64,000 nucleotides of DNA from positions 1,984,001 to 2,048,000 of the forward strand of contig CAVWFT010000002.1 of the NCBI GenBank assembly GCA_963754445.1, written 5' to 3'. Below are positions 10,454 to 18,347 of this stretch, in pieces; positions within the stretch are counted from its first letter, which is position 1; the number at the start of each line of letters is the position of its first letter. The position numbers and the translations under genes are program-made. This DNA comes from Bog-473 sp963754445 (lineage in GTDB: Bacteria; Actinomycetota; Acidimicrobiia; Acidimicrobiales; RAAP-2). Under the pieces are notes generated by a model. It searched no databases. It had not been told where the DNA came from and was given only the letters and a program-made list of their open reading frames with translations.

Positions 10454-11532
10454 GCCCGAGGCCCTATCTCGACACCCTCGGCCTGTGGGACGAGGCGGCA
10501 GCTGTCCCCGAACGGCTGCGACAGGTGCTCGAGCAGGCCCACGACACGATCGGCCCGGCCGACACCTGGACGCAGTCGCCGCCGAGCTCGCCGGCGACCT
10601 CGCCGCCGACCTCGCTGGCGGCCTTCGGTCTGGCTGGGGCAGGCATCGCCTGCGATGCCGTGGCGGCGTTGACGGCGTCGACCCTTGCCGTCCCCCTCGT
10701 CGTCGGCCGCAGTGCGGATGTGCCTGCGTTCGTCGACGCGTCCACGCTGGTCTTCGTGGTGGGCGGCCCGACCGTTCCGGCCGAGATGGTCGCCGTCGCC
10801 ACGGCCGCCCTCGAACGGGGCGCCACCCTCGTCGCGCTCGGGGGAGACCCGGCCGGCCCGCTGGCGAGCCTGTCCACGACGATGGGTGCACGCGTGCCCT
10901 GGTGCCCCGTGTCCTCGCCCGCCGGTGGAGTGGGCGGCCTCGCTGGCATGGTCGTTCCGATGCTCGTGGCGCTGCACCGCGTCGGGCTCGCCGCCGACTG
11001 GACTCCGACGGTGGAGGCGACCGCCGACGAGTTGGCCCGACGTCGTGACGTGTTGCTCGCTCCCGGTGGCCCGGCCGAGGAGCTGGCCCGGCGGATCGGT
11101 CGCACCTACCCGCTCGTCTACGGATCGTCGGGTCTCGGCGCCGTAGCCGCCCGCTGGTGGAAGGAGCGGGTGAATCGCAACGCCAAGTCTCCCGCCCTGG
11201 CGGGGGAGCTGCCCGGCGTGACCTACGACGAGCTGGCCGGCTGGGGTCAGAGCGGTGACGTGACGCGCCAGCTGCTCTCGCTCGTCCTCCTGCGCCAGAG
11301 TGACGAGAGTCGCCGGACGCGCGATCTCTTCGCCGCGGTGACAGCAGCGACCGACGAGGTCATGGCCGACGTGCTCGACGTCGACTCGGCATGTGACAAC
11401 GACCTCTCCCGCTTCTTCGACTTTGCGCTGACGGGTGAGCTGGTCTCGCTGCACCTGGCAGGCAAAGAGGGTGTCGATCCCGGACCGACGCCGGCGATCG
11501 ACGACGCCCAGCGCGACATCGCCGCGCCCTGA
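10450..11532 (+). CDS. SIS-domain phosphoglucose/phosphomannose isomerase
   Basis: 360 residues from the GTG at 10450, which overlaps the previous TGA. It shows the two-lobed SIS fold: an N-terminal nucleotide-like fold with VVGGPTVPAEMV and a C-terminal isomerase domain with YGSSGLGAVAARWWKERVNRNAKSPALAGELPG, which resembles the conserved R-x-N-E-NAK core of bifunctional phosphoglucose/phosphomannose isomerases. These enzymes interconvert fructose-6-P with mannose-6-P and glucose-6-P, supplying the substrate for the mutase encoded two genes upstream. The N-terminal lobe is less conserved and holds a Pro/Ser-rich insert (about residues 36-48). Confidence 0.87.
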   Translation: MSPRPYLDTLGLWDEAAAVPERLRQVLEQAHDTIGPADTWTQSPPSSPATSPPTSLAAFGLAGAGIACDAVAALTASTLAVPLVVGRSADVPAFVDASTLVFVVGGPTVPAEMVAVATAALERGATLVALGGDPAGPLASLSTTMGARVPWCPVSSPAGGVGGLAGMVVPMLVALHRVGLAADWTPTVEATADELARRRDVLLAPGGPAEELARRIGRTYPLVYGSSGLGAVAARWWKERVNRNAKSPALAGELPGVTYDELAGWGQSGDVTRQLLSLVLLRQSDESRRTRDLFAAVTAATDEVMADVLDVDSACDNDLSRFFDFALTGELVSLHLAGKEGVDPGPTPAIDDAQRDIAAP

Positions 11533-11545
11533 GTCGCATCGGGAC

Positions 11546-11568
11546 GGGCGCGTGTCGTCGACGCGCCC
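11546..11568. terminator. Hairpin after the isomerase gene
   Basis: A perfect 8-bp stem GGGCGCGT / ACGCGCCC with a 7-base loop, 14 bp past the isomerase stop and between two convergent genes. There is no T-run. Confidence 0.55.
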
Positions 11569-11628
11569 TGGCGTTCGCCGCGGGTCCCAGTCGCTGGCGG
11601 ACCGCGACCCGAATGGCAGCGGATCGCT

Positions 11629-12834
11629 CTAGTTGAGCCGCTCCACGATCATCGCCATGCCCTGGCCACCGCCGACGCACATCGACTCGAGGCCGAACGT
11701 CTTGTTCGTGTCCTCGAGCGCGTTGAGCAACGTGGTCATGATGCGGGCGCCGGTTTGACCGAATGGGTGGCCGAGGGCAATCGCCCCGCCCTTCACGTTG
11801 AGCTTGTCCCAGCTGATACCGAGGTGCTTCGCCGAGGGGATCACCTGTGCCGCGAAGGCCTCGTTGATCTCCACCAGGTCGATGTCGTCGATGGACATGT
11901 TCGCCCGCTTCAGCACCTGACGACAGGCCTCGATCGGGCCGAGACCCATGATCTCGGGGTTGAGACCCGACACGCCGCTGGCCACGATGCGGGCCAGGGG
12001 GGTGATGCCGAGCTCCTTCGCCTTCGTGTCGCTCATCACGATCACGGCGGCGGCGCCGTCGTTGAGTGGACAGGCGTTGCCCGCCGTCACCGTGCCGCCC
12101 TCGCGGAAGACCGGCTTGAGCTGTGAGAGTCCCTCGAGGGTGGTGCTGGCCCGAGGTCCGTCGTCCTTGGTGATCACCGTCCCGTCGGCCAAGGTGACCG
12201 GGATGATCTCGCGTTCGAAGAATCCGTTCTGCTGGGACTCGACGGCCCGCGTCTGTGAGAGAAGCGCGAACTCGTCCATCTCCTCGCGGCTGACCTTCTC
12301 GTACTCGGCCACGTTCTCCGCCGTCTGCCCCATGGCGATGTAGACGTCGGGCAGGCCCTTGGGGGCACTCCAGGGTGCGGTGACCGCGGGCGCACGCTCC
12401 TTGGTGCGCTCCTCGGCCGGGGCGAACAGCGGGTTGTGCGGTCCGGTGTCGGAGGCGCCGTTCATGTAGCGGCTGACCGTTTCGACCCCGCCTGCGATGA
12501 AGACGTCGCCTTCGCCGGCCTTGATGGCATGGGCGGCCATGCGGATGGTCTGCAATGACGAGGAGCAATAGCGATTGACCGTCACGCCGGGAACGTCGTC
12601 GAGGCCGGCCAGGATGGCGGCCACGCGGGCCACGTTGTACCCAGCCTCGCCTCCGGGCTGCCCGCAACCGAGGAGCACGTCCTCGATGTCGGTCGCCTTG
12701 AGCTGGGGCACCTTCGCCAGCACCGTCTTGAGGACCAGCGCGCTCAGGTCGTCGGGACGGCATTCGACCAGTGAGCCCTTGTTGGCACGTCCAATCGGGG
12801 TGCGGCCGGTGGCGACGATGACTGCTTCGGGCAT
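11629..12834 (-). CDS. Thiolase family acetyl-CoA acetyltransferase
   Basis: 401 residues, full thiolase length. The enzyme cleaves 3-ketoacyl-CoA to acetyl-CoA and a shortened acyl-CoA, or runs in reverse. Catalytic residues are visible: nucleophile Cys90 (VNRYCSSS), NEAFA motif near 320, His356 (GHPFG) and Cys386 (MCVGGGQG). The start is an ATG with MPEAVIVATGRTPIG, a typical thiolase N-terminus. It is divergent from an acyl-CoA dehydrogenase pair, and a KstR-like box at 12954 lies between them, so both sides are probably induced together. Role in the last step of side-chain or fatty-acid beta-oxidation is inferred. It resembles FadA-type thiolases generally; a specific FadA5 assignment cannot be made by eye. 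Confidence 0.94.
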   Translation of the reverse strand: MPEAVIVATGRTPIGRANKGSLVECRPDDLSALVLKTVLAKVPQLKATDIEDVLLGCGQPGGEAGYNVARVAAILAGLDDVPGVTVNRYCSSSLQTIRMAAHAIKAGEGDVFIAGGVETVSRYMNGASDTGPHNPLFAPAEERTKERAPAVTAPWSAPKGLPDVYIAMGQTAENVAEYEKVSREEMDEFALLSQTRAVESQQNGFFEREIIPVTLADGTVITKDDGPRASTTLEGLSQLKPVFREGGTVTAGNACPLNDGAAAVIVMSDTKAKELGITPLARIVASGVSGLNPEIMGLGPIEACRQVLKRANMSIDDIDLVEINEAFAAQVIPSAKHLGISWDKLNVKGGAIALGHPFGQTGARIMTTLLNALEDTNKTFGLESMCVGGGQGMAMIVERLN

Positions 12835-12953
12835 GGTGACGGGCTCCTCGACTCGATCCGGTGCCCGGGGCTGGGCCCCAGGGCGGATTGCAGGTTACTC
12901 GTCGGTACCGGGCAGCTCCGCCGGGTCGCGTTGGCCGGTTCGTCGGCCCGGAA

Positions 12954-12967
12954 TGTAACGTGTTCTA
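12954..12967. promoter_or_regulatory. KstR-like operator, perfect match
   Basis: TGTAACGTGTTCTA fits TNNAACNNGTTNNA, the box known for the TetR-family cholesterol regulator KstR, at every fixed position. It lies in the 215-bp gap between the divergent thiolase (start 12834) and acyl-CoA dehydrogenase (start 13050) genes. Similar boxes are found at 19659, 21241, 29233 and 36118. Confidence 0.7.
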
Positions 12968-13049
12968 GCGCGTCGATTCCGCCATCAGGAACGGCGACGT
13001 CGTGGCGTTGGACGTGGTGCGTCGCCGCCGCGCGAGCCGGGAGGGACCT

Positions 13050-14225
13050 ATGGAGATTGCCTACACCGAGGAGCAGCAGGCGCTGAAGAGCGAGTTGCGC
13101 GCCTACTACGAGAACCTGCTGACGCCCGAACTCGAGGAACAGCTCTCGACCGCGTCGGGCATCGGGCCGGTGGTGCGCCAGGTGGTCAAACAGATGGGAG
13201 CGGACGGATGGCTCGGCATCGGGTGGCCCACCGAATGGGGCGGCCAGGGTCGATCGGCCATCGAGCAGTTCATCTTCTTCGACGAGTCGATGCGCAGTGG
13301 CGCCCCGGTGCCGATGCTGACCATCAACACCGTGGGTCCGACCATCATGAACTTCGGCACCCAAGAGCAGAAGGAGTACTTCCTCCCCAAGATCCTGGCC
13401 GGGGAGATCCACTTCTGCATCGGCTACACGGAACCGAACTCGGGCACCGACCTGGCGTCGCTCACGACCCGCGCCGTGCGCGACGGCGACGAGTACGTGA
13501 TCAACGGCGCCAAGATCTTCACCAGCCTGGCCGGGGATGCGGATTACATCTGGTTGGCCACCCGCACCGACCCGAACGTCGCCAAGCACAAGGGCATCTC
13601 GATGTTCTTGATCCCCATGAACACACCGGGGATCCGGGTGGTCCCGATGAAGCTGCTCGGTGACCACAACATCAACTACACGTTCTACGAGGACGTGCGC
13701 GTGCCGGCCAGCGCCTTGGTCGGAGGCGAGAACCAGGGCTGGAACCTGATCACCAACCAGCTGAACCACGAGCGGGTCACGCTGTGCTCGCCCGGGATCA
13801 TCGAGCGGGTCCTCAGTGACGTGCGGGCGTGGGCGCAGACGACCAAGTTGCCCGACGGCCGGCGAGTCGTGGACCAAGAGTGGGTGCAAGAGCATCTCGC
13901 TCGGGTGCACGCCGAGCTCGAGTTCCTCCGGTTGATCAACTGGAAGGTGGCCTGGCAGGCGACCCAGGGCTCCCTCGACGTGGCCGACGCCTCGAGCATC
14001 AAGGTCTTCGGGACCGAGTTCTACCTGCGGGCGTTCCGCTCGCTGATGGAGATCCTCGGCCAGGCGGGATACCTGACCCGGGGTTCACCGGCCGCGGTCA
14101 TCGCGGGCAGGTTGGAGATGTACGCCCGCTCCATGATCATCCTCACCTTCGGCGGTGGGACCAACGAGATCCAGCGTGACCTCATCGCAATCTTCGGGCT
14201 CGGCATGCCGCGCTCGCTGCGCTAG
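13050..14225 (+). CDS. Acyl-CoA dehydrogenase, first subunit of a paired set
   Basis: 391 residues. The start is the ATG at 13050 with MEIAYTEEQQ, preceded by GGGAGGGA; the open frame upstream has no family similarity. The protein has the N-terminal helical domain, the beta-domain with TEPNSGTDLASL for flavin/substrate contact, and the C-terminal helical domain ending FGGGTNEIQRDLIAIFGLG. It lies 26 bp before a second, shorter dehydrogenase. Adjacent, different FadE genes of this kind form alpha2beta2 heterotetramers in actinobacterial steroid degradation (FadE26-27 and FadE28-29 types), where only half of the flavin sites are occupied. It resembles the dehydrogenase at 21317 closely, so the two are probably paralogues acting at different chain lengths. 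Confidence 0.94.
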   Translation: MEIAYTEEQQALKSELRAYYENLLTPELEEQLSTASGIGPVVRQVVKQMGADGWLGIGWPTEWGGQGRSAIEQFIFFDESMRSGAPVPMLTINTVGPTIMNFGTQEQKEYFLPKILAGEIHFCIGYTEPNSGTDLASLTTRAVRDGDEYVINGAKIFTSLAGDADYIWLATRTDPNVAKHKGISMFLIPMNTPGIRVVPMKLLGDHNINYTFYEDVRVPASALVGGENQGWNLITNQLNHERVTLCSPGIIERVLSDVRAWAQTTKLPDGRRVVDQEWVQEHLARVHAELEFLRLINWKVAWQATQGSLDVADASSIKVFGTEFYLRAFRSLMEILGQAGYLTRGSPAAVIAGRLEMYARSMIILTFGGGTNEIQRDLIAIFGLGMPRSLR

Positions 14226-14251
14226 TCAGACGATCGAACCAGGAGACGCAC

Positions 14252-15415
14252 ATGGACTTCACCTATAGCGAAGAGCAGGAGGCTGTCCGCCAGCTGGCCG
14301 GACAGATCTTCAGCGAGCGGGCGACGCACGAGTCGCTCAAGGCCATCGAGACGGCGGCGGGACCGGAGGGTCCCATCGACCGCGACCTGTGGCGCGAGCT
14401 GGCCAACGCCGGGCTGCTCGGCATCCACCTCGGTGAGGACGTCGGGGGCGCCGGTCTGGACTTCGTGGCGGCGTGCCTCGTCGTCGAGGCCGCCGGTCGC
14501 TCGGCGGCGTACGTGCCGGTGGTCGAGACCATGGTCTACGGCGCACTGCCGATCGAGCGCTTCGGCACCGACGCGCAGCGCAAGAGCTGGCTAAGCGGGG
14601 TGACGAGTGGTGAGACCATCGTGACCGCCGCCATGGCCGAACTGGTGGGCGAGGTCATCTTGGCCGGGGGCACGGAACCGGCGACGACGGCGACGATCCA
14701 GGCCGACGGGTCCTGGGCGCTGTCGGGAACCAAGGCCTGCGTTCCGGCCGCCCTGGTGGCCGACGCCATTTTGGTGCCGGCCACGTGCAAGAGCGCCGAC
14801 GGCGCCACCACCGGCGTCGGCATCTTCATCGTGGAGCCGACCGCGTCGGGCGTGACCTTGACCCGGCAGAGCACGACCACCGGCAGGCCCGAGGCGATCA
14901 TGGAGCTGTCGAGCGTCGCCGTGGCGGCCGACCGCCTCTTGGGCGACGGTGCGGACGGAGCCGCCATCGTGACGGCCATCACCGAGTTCGCCATCGCTGC
15001 CCTGTGCGTGATGGAGGCCGGGGTCTGTGCGTCCGCGCTCGAGCTCACGGCCGAGTACACCAAGACCCGGGTGCAGTTCGAAAAGCCGATCGCCACCTTC
15101 CAGGCGGTGGGGCAGCGGGCGGCCGATGCCTACGTCGACACCGAGGCCATCCGACTCACCGCCTGGCAGGCCGCCTCCCGCTTGGCGTCTGGTCTTCCTG
15201 CCGCGGCCGAGGTCGCCATCGCCAAGTATTGGGCGGCCGAGGGCGGTCAGCGGGTCGTGCACGCAGCATCCCACCTGCACGGTGGTGTCGGCGTCGACCG
15301 CGACTACCCGCTGCACCGCTACTTCCTTCTCACCGAGCAGATCGAACTCACCCTCGGTGGCGCCGGCGAGAGCCTCCGTCGCCTGGGCAAGCTGCTGGCC
15401 GACGAGCCGGTCTGA
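14252..15415 (+). CDS. Acyl-CoA dehydrogenase, second subunit of the pair
   Basis: 387 residues. The start ATG at 14252 (MDFTYSEEQEAVRQLAGQ) follows the sequence AGGAGACGCAC. The middle beta-domain is divergent from classical enzymes, lacking the usual TEP motif, whereas the C-terminal helical domain is well conserved (TRVQFEKPIATFQAVGQRAAD and LHGGVGVDRDYPLHRYF). This pattern matches the FadE27/FadE29-like partners of heteromeric acyl-CoA dehydrogenases. It probably forms a complex with the product of 13050-14225 and oxidises a branched or steroid-linked acyl-CoA. The substrate is not determined by sequence. Confidence 0.92.
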   Translation: MDFTYSEEQEAVRQLAGQIFSERATHESLKAIETAAGPEGPIDRDLWRELANAGLLGIHLGEDVGGAGLDFVAACLVVEAAGRSAAYVPVVETMVYGALPIERFGTDAQRKSWLSGVTSGETIVTAAMAELVGEVILAGGTEPATTATIQADGSWALSGTKACVPAALVADAILVPATCKSADGATTGVGIFIVEPTASGVTLTRQSTTTGRPEAIMELSSVAVAADRLLGDGADGAAIVTAITEFAIAALCVMEAGVCASALELTAEYTKTRVQFEKPIATFQAVGQRAADAYVDTEAIRLTAWQAASRLASGLPAAAEVAIAKYWAAEGGQRVVHAASHLHGGVGVDRDYPLHRYFLLTEQIELTLGGAGESLRRLGKLLADEPV

Positions 15416-15481
15416 CGCCCGAGCCGGTCTGACCCCCGAGCCGACGCTCCGGCCGACGCCCGGTCTGACGGGCTCGGTCGC

Positions 15482-16315
15482 TCAGGTCGAGGTGGCCAAC
15501 CCGAGCCCGTAGCCGGCCAGGAACAGGCCGGCTTCCTTGTGGCGCGGATACGCGTTGGCGAGGGCGTGGAACGCCCGCGAGTGGTCGTGATGCGTGAGGT
15601 GGGCCACCTCGTGGACGAGTACTGAGTCGAGGACCCAGCCCGGCACGGTCTGGAGGCGGTGCGAGATCCGGATCTCACCCTTGTACCACGAGCATGATCC
15701 CCAGCGAGCACTCTGATTGGTCACCCAACGCACTGATTTCGGTCGGGCACCGACCAGGTAGCGATCGCTCAACTCGATGGCACGCTCGAGCAGCTGGTCG
15801 TCGCCGTGGGTCGACTGGAAACGGTGGCGCGTCATCAGTCGTTCGACCAACCAGTCGACCGTCTTCTGGCGCGTGGCCAGATTGAGGTGGGCCGGAACCG
15901 ACACCACGATCCGGCCGCCGACCCATTTGGCCTCGGAGGTCTTCCGGCGGCGGGTGCTGACCCGCACCTCGATCTCGGGTGGCGTGGCGGGGGCGAGCGA
16001 CCGGCTCAACTCGTCCGCCCGCTCGCCGACGTCCGGAGCGCCCGGCTCGGGATCCCACCACTCGTCTCCGCCGTCGATGCCGTCGATGCCGTCGATCTCC
16101 TCGACATCGGCGAGATCAGCGAAGGCGCCGGACCCGTCGAACGGGTCGCCGTTCCCGCCGGCCTCGGCCCGGCGGTCGTCGCGCGCGTGCTCCTCGACGT
16201 CGAAAAGTGTCACGCCGGGCATTGTGTCGCACTGCTGTGACGGTGCCGCGCATGGCGCCCCGTCCCTGCTCTCGGCGTTGCCGGCCGGTGCCATCCACTC
16301 GTCATCGAAGGCCAT
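15482..16315 (-). CDS. YgjP/SprT-like zinc metallopeptidase (DUF45, M48-like)
   Basis: 277 residues from the ATG at 16315; a shorter form from 16222 (MPGVTLFDVEEH) is possible. The last 170 residues are a DUF45/YgjP-type metallopeptidase: VSTRRRKTSEAKW, the RWGSCS motif, then the zinc motif HEVAH with a downstream His (HHDHSRAFHALA). The N-terminal 100 residues are acidic and low in complexity, with a repeated Glu/Asp-Gly-Ile-Asp unit from a 9-base DNA repeat at about 16075-16100. The function of YgjP-like proteins is poorly known. It lies 62 bp downstream of a luciferase-like oxidoreductase gene on the same strand. The much longer open frame reaching 17260 is a shadow upstream of 16315. Confidence 0.87.
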   Translation of the reverse strand: MAFDDEWMAPAGNAESRDGAPCAAPSQQCDTMPGVTLFDVEEHARDDRRAEAGGNGDPFDGSGAFADLADVEEIDGIDGIDGGDEWWDPEPGAPDVGERADELSRSLAPATPPEIEVRVSTRRRKTSEAKWVGGRIVVSVPAHLNLATRQKTVDWLVERLMTRHRFQSTHGDDQLLERAIELSDRYLVGARPKSVRWVTNQSARWGSCSWYKGEIRISHRLQTVPGWVLDSVLVHEVAHLTHHDHSRAFHALANAYPRHKEAGLFLAGYGLGLATST

Positions 16316-16377
16316 CGAGCGGAGAACGGTCGGCGCGGCGGCCCGGGCGGTGCGAGCGACGAGGGTCGCCCCCGGGG

Positions 16378-17415
16378 TCAGGCGAGGACGAGCTCGGCCA
16401 GGGTGCGCAGCGTGGGGACGTCGCCGTTCACCAACAACGTGGTGGCTCGGGACTCGCGCCAGGCTTCGAGGTCGTCGCGGATCTTCTCGGGCGGCCCGAT
16501 CAGCGAGATCTCCTCGACCAGCGAGGTGGGCACGGCGGCGGCCGCGTCGTCCTTGCGTCCGTCGAGGTAGGCGTCTTGGATCTTGTGGGCCGCCTCCTCG
16601 TATCCCATGCGGGCGAACACGTCGAAGTGGAAGTTCACCTCTTTGGCCCCCATGCCCCCGATGTAGAGGGCGAGGTAGGGACGGAAGCCGTCCGCTGCGG
16701 CATCGACGTCGTCGGAGATGACGGTCGGCGCCATGGCGAGCACCTCGAAATCCTCGGCCGTACGGCGGGCACCGGGGCGGGCATGCCCCTCGTCGAGCGA
16801 TACCTCGAAGGCGGCCATGGCGCGCGGGGAGAAGAAGATGGGGAACCAGCCGTCCGCGATCTCGGCGGCCAGCGCGATGTTCTTCGGGCCTTCGGCTCCG
16901 AGGATGATCGGGATGTCGTTGCGGAGCGGGTGCACGATCGACTTGAGTGGCTTGCCCAGTCCGGTCCCACCCGGGTAGGGCAGCGGATAGTGCTTGCCGT
17001 CGTTGGTCACCGGCTCCTCGCGGCGGAGCACCTGGCGCACGATGTCGACGTATTCGCGGGTCCGGGCCAGGGGGGCGGGGAAGGGCTGGCCGTACCAGCC
17101 CTCGACCACCTGGGGTCCCGAGACGCCGAGGCCGAGGACGAAGCGCCCGCCCGAGAGGTGGTCTATCGTCTGGGCGGCCATGGCCATGGCGGTCGGCGTG
17201 CGCGCCGAGAGCTGGCAGAGCGAGGTGCCGAGGCGGACCTTCTCGGTGCGCGAGCCCCACCAGGCCAGCGGGGTCAGGGCATCGGACCCGTAGGACTCCG
17301 CCGTCCAGACGGAGTCATAACCGAGTCGGTCGGCTTCGAGGACCAGCTCCTGCGCGTGCGCGGGAGGTCCCGAGCCCCAGTAACCCAGCTGCAATCCGAT
17401 CTTCATCGATTTCAT
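16378..17415 (-). CDS. LLM class F420-dependent oxidoreductase
   Basis: 345 residues from the ATG at 17415 (MKSMKIGLQLGYW), preceded by AAGGGAG at a proper distance. It has the bacterial luciferase-like TIM barrel: strand 1 (KIGLQLGYW), TAESYGSDALTPLAWWGSRT, IDHLSGGRFVLGLGVSGPQVVEGW and the later GAEGPKNIALAAEIADGW. Proteins of this type in actinobacteria mostly use coenzyme F420 and carry out hydride transfers on ketones, alkenes or imines. It follows a second luciferase-like gene and a P450 on the same strand (19601 to 16378), so the three probably form one oxidative operon. The substrate is unknown; a lipid or steroid is suggested by context. Confidence 0.93.
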   Translation of the reverse strand: MKSMKIGLQLGYWGSGPPAHAQELVLEADRLGYDSVWTAESYGSDALTPLAWWGSRTEKVRLGTSLCQLSARTPTAMAMAAQTIDHLSGGRFVLGLGVSGPQVVEGWYGQPFPAPLARTREYVDIVRQVLRREEPVTNDGKHYPLPYPGGTGLGKPLKSIVHPLRNDIPIILGAEGPKNIALAAEIADGWFPIFFSPRAMAAFEVSLDEGHARPGARRTAEDFEVLAMAPTVISDDVDAAADGFRPYLALYIGGMGAKEVNFHFDVFARMGYEEAAHKIQDAYLDGRKDDAAAAVPTSLVEEISLIGPPEKIRDDLEAWRESRATTLLVNGDVPTLRTLAELVLA

Positions 17416-17431
17416 GGGGTGACTCCCTTGG

Positions 17432-18346
17432 TCAGAATTTGGAGACGATCTCGTCGGCGAACCAACGCACCGCGGCGAGCCGCGCGTTGAGGGATTCGGC
17501 GTCGGGCGTTCCGGGCGACACGGGGACACCCATCCACGGCGCGCAGACGAAGTCGGTCACTCCGGCGTCGATGAAGCGCTGGTAGAGCTCGACCGTCGGC
17601 CGCTCGTTGATCGACAGGTAGATCAGGAAGTCGTCGATGTCGCGGTCGGCCTTCTCGAGCGCCTCACGCAACTCGGCCAGGTGGGCCCAGGCCTCCTTCT
17701 CGCTGTAGGCACCGGCGGCCACCCAGCCGTCGCAGAGTGCGGCGGTGCGGCGCAGGGCGACGGGGGAGTGGCCGCCGCCGATGATGGGCACCGGGACCGA
17801 CGGCGAGGGCTCCATCTGGCATTCGGGCACGTCGTAGTACTCCCCGTGGAACTCGACGTAGCCGCTGCGCCACAGGGCGCGCAGGGCCACGATCATCTCG
17901 TCGAGCCGCTTGCCCCGATTGGTGAAGTCCTGACCCGTCTGGTCGAACTCCTCCTTGCTCCAGCCCACGCCGATGCCGAGGCGCAGGCGATCGCCGGAGA
18001 GCACGGCGGCCGTGGCGGTGGTCTTGGCCACCGTCATGAGATCACGGACCGGCGCGATGTAGATGCCCGTCGTGAAGAACAAGTTCTCGGTCATGGTGGC
18101 CAGGCCCGAGATGACGCACATCGGGTCGGGCCACGACGTCTCGTCCTCCCATCCGGGATGGCCGTCCTCGCGCTTGGAGTACGTGTAACGCGACTCGCGT
18201 TGGCGCGGGTTGAAGAGATGGTCCGAGACGTACATCCCGCCGTAGCCGAGCTCTTCGGACGCGGCGGCCAGGGGGACCACCTGGCTCGTGGGCAAGAAGG
18301 CAACCGACTGGTGGAAGCGGACGGTGCTCTTGTCGTAGGGGTCCAC
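17432..18346 (-). CDS. LLM class F420-dependent oxidoreductase
   Basis: 304 residues from the GTG at 18346, one base after the P450 stop at 18348, so it is coupled to the P450 gene. It has a luciferase-like barrel: VRFHQSVAFLPTSQVVPLA at the N-terminus, YVSDHLFNPRQRESRYTY, the conserved SGDRLRLGIGVGWSKEEF region, and PVPIIGGGHSPVALRRTAALCDGW near the C-terminus. It is shorter than its downstream neighbour (345 residues) and belongs to a different subfamily. Likely an F420-dependent enzyme acting on the same pathway as the P450; substrate unknown. Confidence 0.92.
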   Translation of the reverse strand: MDPYDKSTVRFHQSVAFLPTSQVVPLAAASEELGYGGMYVSDHLFNPRQRESRYTYSKREDGHPGWEDETSWPDPMCVISGLATMTENLFFTTGIYIAPVRDLMTVAKTTATAAVLSGDRLRLGIGVGWSKEEFDQTGQDFTNRGKRLDEMIVALRALWRSGYVEFHGEYYDVPECQMEPSPSVPVPIIGGGHSPVALRRTAALCDGWVAAGAYSEKEAWAHLAELREALEKADRDIDDFLIYLSINERPTVELYQRFIDAGVTDFVCAPWMGVPVSPGTPDAESLNARLAAVRWFADEIVSKF

Positions 18347-18347
18347 C

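Noticed and set aside
15482..17260. A 592-codon frame that would fuse the YgjP-like protein to upstream sequence
   Set aside because: The part upstream of 16315 is a shadow of the luciferase-like gene in another frame; only the last 277 codons show family motifs.
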